Below are positions 7,541-16,265 of a stretch of DNA of 64,000 nt, piece by piece. This stretch comes from JAWXCE01 sp034440495. Lineage in GTDB: Bacteria > Pseudomonadota > Alphaproteobacteria > Rhizobiales > Rhodomicrobiaceae. A program made the translations under genes and the position numbers. The stretch covers positions 1-64,000 of the forward strand of contig JAWXCE010000002.1 of the NCBI GenBank assembly GCA_034440495.1. The letters run 5' to 3'. A model generated the notes under the pieces. That model ran no database searches, had not been told where the DNA came from, and saw only the letters and a list, made by a program, of their open reading frames with translations. Numbering within the stretch: the stretch's first letter is position 1; each line of letters begins with the position of its first letter.

Positions 7541-8347
7541 TCAATGTCTGCGAAAAATAGCCGAACCGGCCAGACCGGAGATAACAGCAATAAGCACGGC
7601 TGCCAGCCCATAAAGCACAGGACGGTCAAAAGCCGTGGCATACACGAGTTGCCCCACGCCAGCTTTGCCCACGGAGATTTTGGTTTCGTCGGTGCTGAGT
7701 AACCTTCCATTGTAAAACAGGTAAATTTCAGCAGTGTAATCGCCGACCGGCGTGTTCGACGGCAAATCGAATGCGCCGCGAAACAGGCTCCTGCCAACAA
7801 ACGCCACAGCGCCGGGCACCTCCAGGTACAGACGCTCCTGTTGTTTAAGGGCTATAATCGCGCTGCGGAAGGCGGAAAGTTCGCCGCCGTCGCCAACTCC
7901 CAGAGTGCTCTCCGGCTTGAGTTTCAAACTGTTAAACCCTAAACCAAGGTTACCCAGGAGCTGCGCGGAAGCGATTTCCGCCAGCGGTTTCGTCGATAAT
8001 ACCGCGTAATAGCTGGGGGCGCCGCGAAACATCATGGATGAATTGTTGATCCAGAGGCCCGCCACGCGCTGTTTCTGACGCGCCACAACGTTTTCGACCG
8101 GGCCACGCAGACTGACTACAACATCATAAAAGCCTGAATCGGCTGTCGGCTGCCGGCTATTATCGACAGCGCCGAACACGATGACACGAACGCCGTTAAA
8201 GTTCGTCTCAATGAAAATCTCATGCGACGACAGGTCGGTTTGCAGTTGTTCTGGATTACGGGGGTTCTGCGCATATCCGGACGGCGCGGAGGCCAGAACA
8301 AAGACTCCAAAAACTGTAAACCAAAGTCGCATTAAGCGCGTGGTCAT
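7541..8347 (-). CDS. TIGR02186 family membrane-anchored protein
   Basis: This 268-residue protein has a signal peptide ending near SGYAQ, a periplasmic region built around ETNFNGVRVIVFGAV, DVVVSLRGP and VAGLWINNSS, and one C-terminal transmembrane helix (LYGLAAVLIAVISGLAGSAIF). This matches the TIGR02186 family, whose function is unknown. It follows the TauE/SafE gene, with its ATG four bases after that gene's stop, so they form an operon; this pairing is recurrent in Alphaproteobacteria and suggests a role with the transporter. I start at ATG 8347 rather than 8398, which would add a basic extension overlapping the upstream gene. Confidence 0.85.
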   Translation of the reverse strand: MTTRLMRLWFTVFGVFVLASAPSGYAQNPRNPEQLQTDLSSHEIFIETNFNGVRVIVFGAVDNSRQPTADSGFYDVVVSLRGPVENVVARQKQRVAGLWINNSSMMFRGAPSYYAVLSTKPLAEIASAQLLGNLGLGFNSLKLKPESTLGVGDGGELSAFRSAIIALKQQERLYLEVPGAVAFVGRSLFRGAFDLPSNTPVGDYTAEIYLFYNGRLLSTDETKISVGKAGVGQLVYATAFDRPVLYGLAAVLIAVISGLAGSAIFRRH

Positions 8348-8351
8348 TTGC

Positions 8352-9269
8352 CTATACCTCCGCGCTGATGGAGAAGAGCTGATCTGGAACCGACACAAGA
8401 TCGATTAGCAGTCTAAGGCCGACAGCGAGCACCAGTAGCGCCAGCAGCGCGCGCAACTGCTCGGCCTTCAGCTTCTGTCCTGCGCTGACGCCGAACTGCG
8501 CTCCCATAACGCCGCCGGTCATCAGGATTAAGGCCAGCATAACATCAACGGTTTGGTTCGCGACGGCGTGCAATAGCGTCGCCGCGCTGGTGACGAAAAT
8601 AATCTGAAAAAGCGAGGTGCCAACAACCACATTGGTCGGCACGCGCAGCCAGTAAATCATGGCGGGCACCATTATAAAGCCGCCGCCGACGCCCATTGTC
8701 GCCGCCAGTAGGCCGCCGATAAAGCCGATGCCGAAGCCGGGAACGGCGCTGATGAAAAGCTTCGAGCGTTTGAAACGCATCTTGAATGGCAGGCCATGCA
8801 CCCAACCGTGCTGCCCTGGACGGCGCATGGAAACCGGCTTTCCGTTTTTCACCAGCCGGAGGGCTTTGAAGCTCTCGATGCCCATGAGTATGCCCACGCC
8901 GCCGAGAAGCACAACATAAAGAAAGCTGATAAAAAAGTCGATTTGCCCCGTTTCGCGAAGCAGGCGAACAATTATGACGCCAATGAAAGAACCGAGCAGG
9001 CCACCAGCGACGAGCACACCGCCCAGTTTGATGTCCACATTGCCGCGCCGCCATTGTGCGAGCGCGCCGGAGATGGAGGTGGCGATCAGTTGATTAGCGC
9101 CTGTCGCGACCGCTACGGCTGCGGGAACGCCCGAGAAGATGAGGAGCGGTGTAATCAGAAAACCGCCCCCGACCCCGAACAGCCCTGACAAAAACCCAAC
9201 GGCGGCGCCCATCCCGAGAATGGTGAGGATATTCACGGTAATCTCGGCGATAGGCAAATAGATGTTCAT
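8352..9269 (-). CDS. TauE/SafE family membrane transporter (putative sulfite/organosulfonate exporter)
   Basis: This 305-residue protein has about eight hydrophobic helices in two repeats. Each repeat carries the family glycine motif: GFLSGLFGVGGGFLITP near residue 25 and GFIGGLLAATMGVGGGFIM near residue 185. The family moves anions such as sulfite and sulfoacetate across the inner membrane; the substrate here is not determined by the sequence. The start at 9269 (MNIYLPIAEITVN) matches the family opening better than 9299. It is the first gene of a two-gene operon with the TIGR02186 protein. Confidence 0.88.
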   Translation of the reverse strand: MNIYLPIAEITVNILTILGMGAAVGFLSGLFGVGGGFLITPLLIFSGVPAAVAVATGANQLIATSISGALAQWRRGNVDIKLGGVLVAGGLLGSFIGVIIVRLLRETGQIDFFISFLYVVLLGGVGILMGIESFKALRLVKNGKPVSMRRPGQHGWVHGLPFKMRFKRSKLFISAVPGFGIGFIGGLLAATMGVGGGFIMVPAMIYWLRVPTNVVVGTSLFQIIFVTSAATLLHAVANQTVDVMLALILMTGGVMGAQFGVSAGQKLKAEQLRALLALLVLAVGLRLLIDLVSVPDQLFSISAEV

Positions 9270-9455
9270 GACAGCCGTAAGTTGACGCGCTGCGTACATC
9301 TGCGTGAGCTTTGCGAAGATTGCAGCGGTGGCACAACTGCCGTTGATAAAGCATATGGGCGGCGCCTCGGCAATCCATACTACGGCTTGGCGTGATTATG
9401 GCGAATATGTCCTTTACGAACCATCGAGTGCATTCTTGCATTTCACGCTTGGCGT

Positions 9456-11324
9456 TTAAGCGTGAGGTTTCCAGGATTGAACAAATTTGTCAGCGTTTTG
9501 CAGATCTTTATGCGACAGTTTAGCGCGTAGTAATTCGATCTTTACTGAACTCTCCACGTCGCCGGATTTCGCCGCGATGGCATACCACCGATAAGCTTGC
9601 GTTAGATCGGAAGGCCCGCCTAGTCCGCGCTCCAGCAGCACAGCCAGATTATATTGGCTATCCACAACGCCACGCAGCGCCGCCTTCTCGAACCATTGAG
9701 CCGCTTCGTTGTAATTGGCGGCGTTTGCGCCCCGCTTCGCCCGCAGTACGCCAAGATTGTGCATGGCGAGGGCGTGGCCGTTTAACGCCGCCCGCTCATA
9801 CCAGATCGCGGCTGTTGTGAGGTCGCGGCGGCCGCGTTCGTAACTTGCGCCCATGCGGTATTGTGCGGCGGGGTGAACCGTATCGCTTTCAAATTTTATA
9901 ACGGTCTTTGCCGAACCGGCTTGTGAAGAAATCTCTACCTTGGGTGCCCAGGCTGCGCGCTTTGCGACGGGAGTCGGCGCAGCGGTTTGGATCAAAATCA
10001 TCCCGCTTCCGGCCCGGGACAATGCCGGTTTGCTCCCGATCAGGTTGATGCAGAGGAGCACGATGCCAGCGGCAAGCATGATGAGCACGCCGATGACCAG
10101 GCCAGTGCGGACACGGCGGCTGCTTTCCCGTTCGTACTCGTCGTCCTTTCCCTCGGGAAACGACGGATGGTAAACGTCTGGTTTAGGCTCGATTGACGCT
10201 GGCGCCTGCTTCGCAGACGTTCGGGGCTGACCCGCGCTGCTAGCGACATTTGGCGTTGGCTGCGTGTGGGCAGGAATTTCGCCAACCGGGACTGTCAAAC
10301 CGGCGCGGCGCGGCGCGGCTGGCGCGGGCGGCGTCACGTGTTCGAGAAACTGGCGCAGCGTGAAATGCACGTCTTCCACGGCGCGCGCAGTGCGCTGCCC
10401 CGTCTCGCGCGATTGCTGATTGAGCGCGCGCACTTCGGTCTCGATGGCGGTGAAGCGCGCCGCCGGAGCTGTCTGCTTGAACGCCTCCGTTAAGTGGCGG
10501 GCCGTCATCTCGAAGGTTTGGCGCGAACTTTTGCGGGCGGCGTCTACTACCGCCGCTTCGGCGCGCGCGCCTGCATTTTCCGACGCGACCACGCCCAAGC
10601 GCGCCGTGTTATCGAGCTTCTCCAACCTTGCGCCGATATGATGAAGCGCCGCTCCATGGGCTTTATTATAGTTTTGCTGCTTCTCCAGATGGTCAGCGAC
10701 CTGTCGGAGCTGGCGATCGACAGCCTCGGCGCTTATGCCATCGGCTGATCGCGCTTGCAGTGTGTTCAGGCGGTCGAGGATGGCTTCGACGCGCTGCTCT
10801 ATCGCCGCATTGCGGCTTCTGATTTCATCGCCAGCCGTGCTGGCTTCAATAAGCTGGCGCAGTTCGGAGAACCGTTTCTCAAGCCAGCCGCGCGCCATAT
10901 CATGGCGCTCATCCTCGTGTCTGTCCGGATTTGGCGGCTCTGGATTTCGCGGACGTGGACTTTCCGGCGCATAGCCCGTCGAATGGCGAGCGAACTCAGT
11001 CGCTGGATCAAAGTAGGCCTGATATTGCGCATGGGTGTCCTCGGCGGCAAGGGAGCCGCCCCACCCTGCGGATTGAGCCATTTTAGCAGCCGGAGACTGG
11101 TTGCGGCGGTAAGTCGGTTCTTCCTCGCTCTCAGCGCCAGCAAGGGTTTTGGCCAGCTCTGAAACCCGGTCTTGCATTTCCATGACCTGAGGGGCTGCCC
11201 CAGTTTCCTGCATGCGCTGGACATACTGACGCAACAGCGCCTCGATGCCGGCCGCATAAGCTGTCGCTGCTGGAGGCTGCGCGGACGCCTCTGATCCTGG
11301 CGTCCGTTGAATTTTCGACGTCAT
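9456..11324 (-). CDS. Long SEL1-repeat protein with coiled coil and one membrane helix (PodJ-like architecture)
   Basis: This 622-residue protein has a long, charged, Ala/Gln-rich N-terminal half with predicted coiled coil (roughly residues 135-340). A proline-rich linker follows, then a single transmembrane helix around residues 405-428 (GLVIGVLIMLAAGIVLLCINLIG region). The C-terminus holds three SEL1-type repeats (YRMGASYERG, AMHNLGVLRAK, SQYNLAVLLERG). This cytoplasmic coiled coil, membrane helix and periplasmic SEL1 order resembles the polar organiser PodJ and related alphaproteobacterial proteins, but it is shorter than PodJ and overall identity cannot be judged by eye. A short VHFTLRQFLEHV motif precedes the linker. 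A GAGG ribosome-binding site lies six bases before the ATG. Confidence 0.65.
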   Translation of the reverse strand: MTSKIQRTPGSEASAQPPAATAYAAGIEALLRQYVQRMQETGAAPQVMEMQDRVSELAKTLAGAESEEEPTYRRNQSPAAKMAQSAGWGGSLAAEDTHAQYQAYFDPATEFARHSTGYAPESPRPRNPEPPNPDRHEDERHDMARGWLEKRFSELRQLIEASTAGDEIRSRNAAIEQRVEAILDRLNTLQARSADGISAEAVDRQLRQVADHLEKQQNYNKAHGAALHHIGARLEKLDNTARLGVVASENAGARAEAAVVDAARKSSRQTFEMTARHLTEAFKQTAPAARFTAIETEVRALNQQSRETGQRTARAVEDVHFTLRQFLEHVTPPAPAAPRRAGLTVPVGEIPAHTQPTPNVASSAGQPRTSAKQAPASIEPKPDVYHPSFPEGKDDEYERESSRRVRTGLVIGVLIMLAAGIVLLCINLIGSKPALSRAGSGMILIQTAAPTPVAKRAAWAPKVEISSQAGSAKTVIKFESDTVHPAAQYRMGASYERGRRDLTTAAIWYERAALNGHALAMHNLGVLRAKRGANAANYNEAAQWFEKAALRGVVDSQYNLAVLLERGLGGPSDLTQAYRWYAIAAKSGDVESSVKIELLRAKLSHKDLQNADKFVQSWKPHA

Positions 11325-11571
11325 GGCCGCCCTCTTTATGACGTTCTGAGTGAGGAACGCGACTCGCGCTTAACGCGAACCACACACTTTATCACAACCC
11401 TAGGGGTAGTCCCCGTTGATGAAAGATGGGGATTCCCGTATGTGACTTATTTTCCTCCAACAAAATCGCAGGACAGGGTAAATAATCTGTAAAATTCCTA
11501 AAATTACATACTCTTTTATTTAACCATATCAAAAGGACTGGCTTTAAACTTCTTATTTTGGAGCACGAGCG

Positions 11572-12081
11572 TTGCGCCAGCCTGTCTGGTTGCTTTATAC
11601 TCGATCACCAATGAAAGACATCCAGCCATTTACTGAAAAGCCGCCAGAGCCATTTTTTCAGGCTGCCAAATCCGTTTCAGTAGCGACGAGCGGGGCGGGC
11701 TTTATGGACATTACGGCTGAGGTAACAGGCTGGCTGCGCGATTTGCAGGCGAGGGATGGCCTTATGACATTGTTTATCGGGCATACGTCGGCTTCGCTCA
11801 CGATCCAAGAGAATGCAGACCCCTCGGTTCAAGCGGATTTGTTACATGCGCTGGCGCGGTTTGCTCCGGAAAACGGCGATTACTCTCACAGGAGCGAGGG
11901 CCCCGACGACATGCCAGCGCATATTAAATCTATGCTCACATCCGTCAGCCTGTCGATTCCTGTGGTGGCTGGACGTCCGGCGCTGGGCCTATGGCAGGCT
12001 GTGTATGTGATCGAACATCGCGCCCGGCCACATCGCCGCCGCGTGTCGTTGCATTACATTGGCAGCAGAACAGGCTCATGA
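11572..12081 (+). CDS. YjbQ/UPF0047 family protein
   Basis: This protein belongs to the UPF0047/YjbQ family, for which weak thiamine phosphate synthase activity has been reported. Characteristic segments are GFMDITAEV, LFIGHTSASLTIQENADPSV, the HR in DYSHRSEGPDDMPAHIKSML, and LGLWQAVYVIEHR. The physiological role is uncertain. The frame opens at TTG 11572, which has GGAG eight bases upstream; an ATG at 11611 has no obvious ribosome-binding site, and even that start leaves about 20 residues more than usual at the N-terminus. It appears to be monocistronic. Confidence 0.85.
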   Translation: MRQPVWLLYTRSPMKDIQPFTEKPPEPFFQAAKSVSVATSGAGFMDITAEVTGWLRDLQARDGLMTLFIGHTSASLTIQENADPSVQADLLHALARFAPENGDYSHRSEGPDDMPAHIKSMLTSVSLSIPVVAGRPALGLWQAVYVIEHRARPHRRRVSLHYIGSRTGS

Positions 12082-12298
12082 CAACAACGCCGGATGGTTA
12101 CTTTTTTATTACACTTGTATGCATTTATCTCGCACTGTGAATATCTTGATTGACAGTAACGTTAAAATCACTTGAAGCCTCGATTTTGCCGCAACCGTGC
12201 TTACTCTGGCGTTAGGGAAACGAAATTAACGCGGTGTTCACGCCATGTTTTTATCGTCCTTCCTAGTAGCCCAGAGAGTTAATGATAGAGTGAGGATC

Positions 12299-12658
12299 AT
12301 GCAGCGTATTCTTCTTGCCGAAGATGACGAGTCCATGCGCAGATTTTTGGTCAAGGCTCTTGAAAGGGCTGGCTATAAGGTAGAGGCATTTGGTGACGGC
12401 GCAGCCGCCTACGAATGCCTTCAGACGCAATCGTTCACAATGCTGCTGACCGACATTGTCATGCCGGAAATGGACGGCATCGAACTTGCGCGCCGCGCTG
12501 CCGAACTCGATCCGGAACTACGCATCATGTTCATCACCGGCTTTGCGGCCGTCGCTCTTCATCCGGACGCGCACGCGCCAAAGGAAGCACGCATTCTGTC
12601 CAAACCGATTCATCTGAAAGACCTTGTGCGCGAAGTGGATCGCCTGCTCGCCGCGTGA
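12299..12658 (+). CDS. cpdR: CpdR, single-domain response regulator controlling ClpXP localisation
   Basis: This 119-residue protein is a stand-alone receiver domain. The acidic pair D9/D10, phosphoacceptor D52 in LLTDIVMPEMDGIE and the lysine of LSKP are all present. The segments RILLAEDDESMR and MFITGFAAVAL closely resemble Caulobacter CpdR. In that system unphosphorylated CpdR recruits ClpXP to the pole and primes degradation of cell-cycle proteins. The phosphate is supplied by the CckA-ChpT relay; neither gene is in this window. The ATG at 12299 follows GAGTGAGG; a longer in-frame start at 12245 would add 18 atypical residues. A tRNA follows. Confidence 0.92.
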   Translation: MQRILLAEDDESMRRFLVKALERAGYKVEAFGDGAAAYECLQTQSFTMLLTDIVMPEMDGIELARRAAELDPELRIMFITGFAAVALHPDAHAPKEARILSKPIHLKDLVREVDRLLAA

Positions 12659-12738
12659 CAATTCAAGCTGGCCGTCAGTGGTGGCCCGCCTGGAATTTTT
12701 CGGGCAGGTTTTCGCTTTGATGTGATCGCAATGGTGTG

Positions 12739-12768
12739 TTGACGCGGTGGCACTTCGCCGTTTACATA
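12739..12768 (+). promoter_or_regulatory. Candidate sigma-70 promoter of tRNA-Val
   Basis: TTGACG at 12739-12744 and TACATA at 12763-12768 are separated by 18 bases. The tRNA begins 15 bases downstream, a normal distance for a short tRNA leader. Assignment is by pattern only. Confidence 0.5.
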
Positions 12769-12782
12769 CTCTCTCAAATTCT

Positions 12783-12857
12783 GGACACGTAGCTCAGCGG
12801 TAGAGCACCTCGTTGACATCGAGGGGGTCACAGGTTCAATCCCTGTCGCGTCCACCA
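12783..12857 (+). tRNA. tRNA-Val (GAC anticodon)
   Basis: A complete cloverleaf can be folded. The acceptor stem starts GGACACG and pairs with CGCGTCC (one A-C mismatch), the D arm is GCTC/GAGC, the anticodon stem is CCTCG/CGAGG with loop TTGACAT, and the T arm is ACAGG/CCTGT with loop TTCAATC. The loop gives anticodon GAC, reading GUC and GUU valine codons. CCA is encoded at 12855-12857. Confidence 0.95.
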
Positions 12858-12995
12858 TTCCTTGATCACTCAACTTAAACTAGTATAAATCATAATTACA
12901 ACTGTGCTTGTGGGGCCATTATTTCGCGCAACTCTCTCCTTATTGATGCCCCTTTTTTTTCATCAGTTAAATTCAGGCAGAGTTGGGGAGGCATT

Positions 12996-14183
12996 ATGCG
13001 ATTTTTATTCAAGTTTTTTGTTTTTGGGCTTTTTATGGGTATAGTTTTGTATACCGAAAGCATTGCTCAAGCCCAGGACGCTACTCTGTTCACCAAATAT
13101 CAGGATGAAAAGCGTCAAGCCAACACAAATACAGTTACAATCATTGGTTCCTCGCTCGCAAGCGCTTATGCCCGCTTTGCCGAGGATTTACAGAATGTTT
13201 TAGATGACCCCAAGACAAACGATGTTAGAGTGCTTCCAATACTTGGACGTGGGGGTGGACAAAATGTTTTGGACATTTTGTTCCTCAAGGGAATCGACAT
13301 GGGTTTCGTCGATCAGGACAACTTGGCCTATTTTAAGAAAAAAGAACCTGCGCTTTTTGCTAATATTGAACAGCGTATTCATTATATCGCCAAGATAGGC
13401 CACCAGGAATTTCACGTTCTGACAAAGTCCGGAGTTAACTCAATTGAGGAACTGCGCGGCAAGAAAGTAAACTTTTTGAAAGTGTTGAGCGCCAGTCATT
13501 TGGCCTCAGAGAACTTTTTCAGCATTCTAGGCATCAATGTTGAACCTACGTTTTACGATCATGATCTGGCGGTGGAAAAAATCAAAAGTGGTGAAATCAC
13601 CGCTGCATTCCGGACAGTCGCTGCGCCTGTTCCCGCTTTTTCCAATATCAAAGATACCGACGGCCTAAAACTGCTCCCTCTGGATTCAAGCACGCTTCCG
13701 GCGGGTGGATATGAAAAACTGCTCGCGATCTACCTGCCAGCCGTACTCCGCAACGAAGATTATCCTGGTGTTATCGCCAAGGGCGAACCACTGCCAACGC
13801 TGGCGAACAGCACTGTGCTAGCGGTTTACACCTGGCCTGAAAATACTGACCGCTACCAGCGTATGGCTAAATTCGTGACAAAATTCTTTGCCAACATTGA
13901 GAAATTCCGCACCGGGCCGCGCCATCCAAAATGGAAGGAGGTCAACCTCGCCGCAGAGGTGCCTGGCTGGAACCGCTTCAAACCCGCCCAACAATGGCTT
14001 GACGCAAACCGCGGCGCCGAAACCGCGTCGTCGAACGAGCTTAAAGTCGCATTCGACAGCTTTTTAAAGGAATATTCGAAAGCGTCTGGATCGAACGACC
14101 TGACCAAAGTGCAGAAAGAGGCTCTCTTTGGACAATTCGTGAAGTGGTGGCAAACTCAAAAACCGCAGCAGGCCGCTCGCTAG
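12996..14183 (+). CDS. TAXI-family solute-binding protein without a TRAP permease
   Basis: This 395-residue protein has a signal peptide ending near SIAQAQ and then a TAXI-type periplasmic binding fold (VTIIGSSLASAY, RGGGQNVLDILFLKGIDMGFVDQDNL, ELRGKKVNFL). TAXI proteins normally deliver substrates to a fused TRAP transporter, but no membrane partner lies nearby. The mature protein carries a C-terminal extension of about 60 residues ending in FVKWWQTQKPQQ. The next gene encodes a SEL1-type secreted protein, and the two may act together. The first 450 bases are noticeably richer in A and T than neighbouring genes. An intrinsic terminator overlaps the stop codon. Confidence 0.8.
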   Translation: MRFLFKFFVFGLFMGIVLYTESIAQAQDATLFTKYQDEKRQANTNTVTIIGSSLASAYARFAEDLQNVLDDPKTNDVRVLPILGRGGGQNVLDILFLKGIDMGFVDQDNLAYFKKKEPALFANIEQRIHYIAKIGHQEFHVLTKSGVNSIEELRGKKVNFLKVLSASHLASENFFSILGINVEPTFYDHDLAVEKIKSGEITAAFRTVAAPVPAFSNIKDTDGLKLLPLDSSTLPAGGYEKLLAIYLPAVLRNEDYPGVIAKGEPLPTLANSTVLAVYTWPENTDRYQRMAKFVTKFFANIEKFRTGPRHPKWKEVNLAAEVPGWNRFKPAQQWLDANRGAETASSNELKVAFDSFLKEYSKASGSNDLTKVQKEALFGQFVKWWQTQKPQQAAR

Positions 14184-14198
14184 TGGCGGCCGTTTTTT
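14171..14198 (+). terminator. Rho-independent terminator overlapping the TAXI gene stop codon
   Basis: GGCCGC at 14171-14176 pairs with GCGGCC at 14186-14191 around a nine-base loop that contains the TAG stop codon. It is followed by G and TTTTTT at 14193-14198. The SEL1 gene downstream therefore probably has its own promoter or depends on readthrough. Confidence 0.75.
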
Positions 14199-14264
14199 GC
14201 ACTCATTGAGTTTTAGTCTGTTGCGTTGGCGCGCTTAGATAGTGCATGTAAAGGAGATCAGCCT

Positions 14265-15236
14265 ATGCCCTCGATCAACCGGCGCGACTCCAGCAAAAAA
14301 GCGCGTGAGCACAAAAGTTCGATGCAGTTCGCAGTATTAGGCGCATCTCTCGCTGCGGCCGTTGTCTTTATCACCACACCTATAGTGGGCGCCGATCAAG
14401 GCAAGTCAAAGCTCATTCTTGGCAATCTGCCGCCAAACCAAAGCGGAGCAAACCGCGCGGCCCCTGCCCTTGATATCGGCGAAGAAGCTCGTCTTGCGCA
14501 AGCTGGAGGCGGCTTTACTGTTAGGGACACGCGCGGCGCTCCCGGAACGCCAATCCCGCTGTTGATATCGCTGCCTTCGCCTACCCTTGCTGAATACACT
14601 TTCGTCATGCTGCGCGGCGTGGGGAAAGCCTTCAAACTGTCGGCGGGCTTCCAGACTAAAGACGCTTGGGCTGTTTCATTGCGTGATCTGCCAGGTTTGA
14701 CACTCATCTCTCCGCCCGACTTTAACGGCGTGGTGGAAATGGACGTTCAGTTGATTAAAGGCCGTGACGTTGAGCCCGAAACCCGCAGGCTCACGGTGAC
14801 AATCTCACGCTCCACGCAACCGCCTTACACGGCGGGTATCGCTGGCGCAGAGTTGCGCACCGCTTCTCCGACGGGTCAAATAGCCGATCCTCTTGCTTTA
14901 AAGGACGATGAGCAGGAGGAGAAAACCGGTTTGGTCGCCGGCCCTAAAGGCATCTCGGAGGCCGAGGAGACCGCGATGATATCGCGCGCCAATCTTGTTC
15001 TAAAAAACTCTGATGTTTCAGCCGCACGGCTTTTGTTCGAGCATCTGGCGCGACGCGGTAGCGCCAAAGCAGCCTTCGCCATGGGGCAGACTTACGATCC
15101 AGAGTTTTTGAAAACTTTATTCGTCAAAGGCCTCAAAGCGGACATCGAAAAGGCGAAAGCCTGGTATCGCAGGTCGGTAGAACTTGGCGGCGGTGAAGCA
15201 CAGGCGCGCCTTTCGGCCCTCGACGCCGATAAGTAG
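14265..15236 (+). CDS. Secreted or anchored SEL1-repeat protein
   Basis: This 323-residue protein has a basic N-terminus and one hydrophobic segment around residues 20-45 that acts as signal or anchor. A beta-rich middle region follows (GTPIPLLISLPSP, EYTFVMLRGVGKAFKLSAGF, MDVQLIKGRDVEPETRRLTVTI). The C-terminus (AARLLFEHLARRGSAKAAFAMGQTYD, KAKAWYRRSVELGGGEAQARL) is SEL1-like. I do not recognise a named family. The ATG at 14265 is preferred because AAGGAG sits nine bases before it; a TTG at 14226 is in frame. Neighbours are the orphan TAXI binding protein and rpmJ. Confidence 0.7.
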   Translation: MPSINRRDSSKKAREHKSSMQFAVLGASLAAAVVFITTPIVGADQGKSKLILGNLPPNQSGANRAAPALDIGEEARLAQAGGGFTVRDTRGAPGTPIPLLISLPSPTLAEYTFVMLRGVGKAFKLSAGFQTKDAWAVSLRDLPGLTLISPPDFNGVVEMDVQLIKGRDVEPETRRLTVTISRSTQPPYTAGIAGAELRTASPTGQIADPLALKDDEQEEKTGLVAGPKGISEAEETAMISRANLVLKNSDVSAARLLFEHLARRGSAKAAFAMGQTYDPEFLKTLFVKGLKADIEKAKAWYRRSVELGGGEAQARLSALDADK

Positions 15237-15267
15237 CTGCCTACGAGGTCTTTAACGTGTCTGGCGG

Positions 15268-15296
15268 TTGACAACGGGTCGTCAGAGACATATCCA
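15268..15296 (+). promoter_or_regulatory. Candidate sigma-70 promoter of rpmJ
   Basis: TTGACA at 15268-15273 and TATCCA at 15291-15296 are 17 bases apart, about 110 bases upstream of the rpmJ start. The -10 element is imperfect, so this is tentative. Confidence 0.4.
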
Positions 15297-15402
15297 TTGC
15301 CATAAGAATTTTCAATATTTCGAGAGCGGGGCTATGATGGCTGCTGCTTATTGCGCATTACACATAAGCTGCATCGCGGCTTAACCTAAACCGGGCACCG
15401 AC

Positions 15403-15528
15403 ATGAAAATCAAGAATTCTATCAAGACGCTCAGAAAGCGTCACCGTGACAACCGCGTCGTGCGACGCCGCGGACGTCTTTACATTATCAATAAGACTGT
15501 TCGGCGCTTTAAAGCACGGCAGGGCTAA
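15403..15528 (+). CDS. rpmJ: 50S ribosomal protein L36, zinc-free type
   Basis: This 41-residue protein reads MKIKNSIKTLRKRHRDNR at its start and KTVRRFKARQG at its end, which is the alternative L36 form. It lacks the four-residue zinc knuckle of the CCCH-type L36. The length equals that of other alphaproteobacterial L36 proteins. The gene is easily missed because of its size. It sits upstream of a TPR protein and pyk. Confidence 0.95.
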   Translation: MKIKNSIKTLRKRHRDNRVVRRRGRLYIINKTVRRFKARQG

Positions 15529-15584
15529 GCATACATATTCTAACTTAATCCGCGATTATACAGGATATCCGCCAGAGGCTGAAG

Positions 15585-16232
15585 ATGTTCATTTCCTCAG
15601 TGTTTTTGGCGCAACTATTTATCTATCCGGGCATCCAGACGTTAGAATGCTTTACGTGTTGTACAGACAACGCAAAAAGCGAGTATAGCATTCTGTTGGT
15701 CAATATTCAAAAAGCTACGAATTCAGAGGCGGAATCTCCTCTCGCCCGCGCGGAACGGCTCGACAAGCTCTACACGCGACTTGCCAATAAAGACATAAGC
15801 GAGCGGGCAGCTCAGGAGCTTGTTTCCGTCATAGAGCGGGTTTGGCTAGACTCTGGAAGCCATACTGTCGACTTCCTTATGGAGCGTGCGCTTGCCGCCA
15901 CGCGCAGCCAAAATTACGATATCAGCATCCAAATCCTTAACCGGGTTGTGGAGCTGGCGCCGGACTATGCTGAAGGCTGGAACCAGTTAGCGGTCGCATA
16001 CTATCTCAGTGAAAACTTCGATCAAACGTTGCCGCCTTTGCTGCGTGCGCTGTCACTCGACCGGCGTCATTTTAAGGCCATCGAGGGCTACGGCGTATTA
16101 ATGCGCGAGATGGGCAACAAGCGCGCCGCTTTGAGCGCATTTCGCAGGGTTTTGGTTATTAATCCGCGCTCAAGCTCCGCCCGCGAGGCGGAGGCGGAGT
16201 TAAGCCGCGAAATCGACGGACAGGGGATTTGA
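15585..16232 (+). CDS. TPR-repeat protein
   Basis: This 215-residue protein has at least three tetratricopeptide-type helical repeats between residues about 95 and 205 (ALAATRSQNYDISIQILNRV, YAEGWNQLAVAYYLSENFDQ, GVLMREMGNKRAALSAFRRV). The first 20 residues are hydrophobic and cysteine-containing and may be a signal or anchor, although the start is uncertain. TPR proteins near rpmJ and pyk recur in Hyphomicrobiales. The function is unknown; scaffolding of a periplasmic or membrane complex is a reasonable inference only. Confidence 0.75.
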   Translation: MFISSVFLAQLFIYPGIQTLECFTCCTDNAKSEYSILLVNIQKATNSEAESPLARAERLDKLYTRLANKDISERAAQELVSVIERVWLDSGSHTVDFLMERALAATRSQNYDISIQILNRVVELAPDYAEGWNQLAVAYYLSENFDQTLPPLLRALSLDRRHFKAIEGYGVLMREMGNKRAALSAFRRVLVINPRSSSAREAEAELSREIDGQGI

Positions 16233-16234
16233 AA

Positions 16235-16265
16235 CGATTCCGAAAAGGGTTACGCGGTTTTCGGA
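16235..16265 (+). repeat. Intergenic palindromic repeat, copy B
   Basis: TCCGAAAA at 16239-16246 is an exact inverted match to TTTTCGGA at 16258-16265, around an 11-base loop ending in GCGG. The element begins right after the TPR gene stop and shares CG.TTCC.GAAAA...CGCGGTTTT with the copy at 6481-6514. It could double as a transcript-end hairpin. Confidence 0.55.

Noticed and set aside
12659..12738. An intrinsic terminator after cpdR (GCCCG/CGGGC with a few T)
   Set aside because: The stem is only five pairs with a 12-base loop and the T run is not directly adjacent.
12739..12768. A sigma-54 promoter (TGGCAC followed by a GC element) before the tRNA
   Set aside because: TGGCAC is present, but the second element is not TTGC at the right spacing; a sigma-70 pattern fits better.
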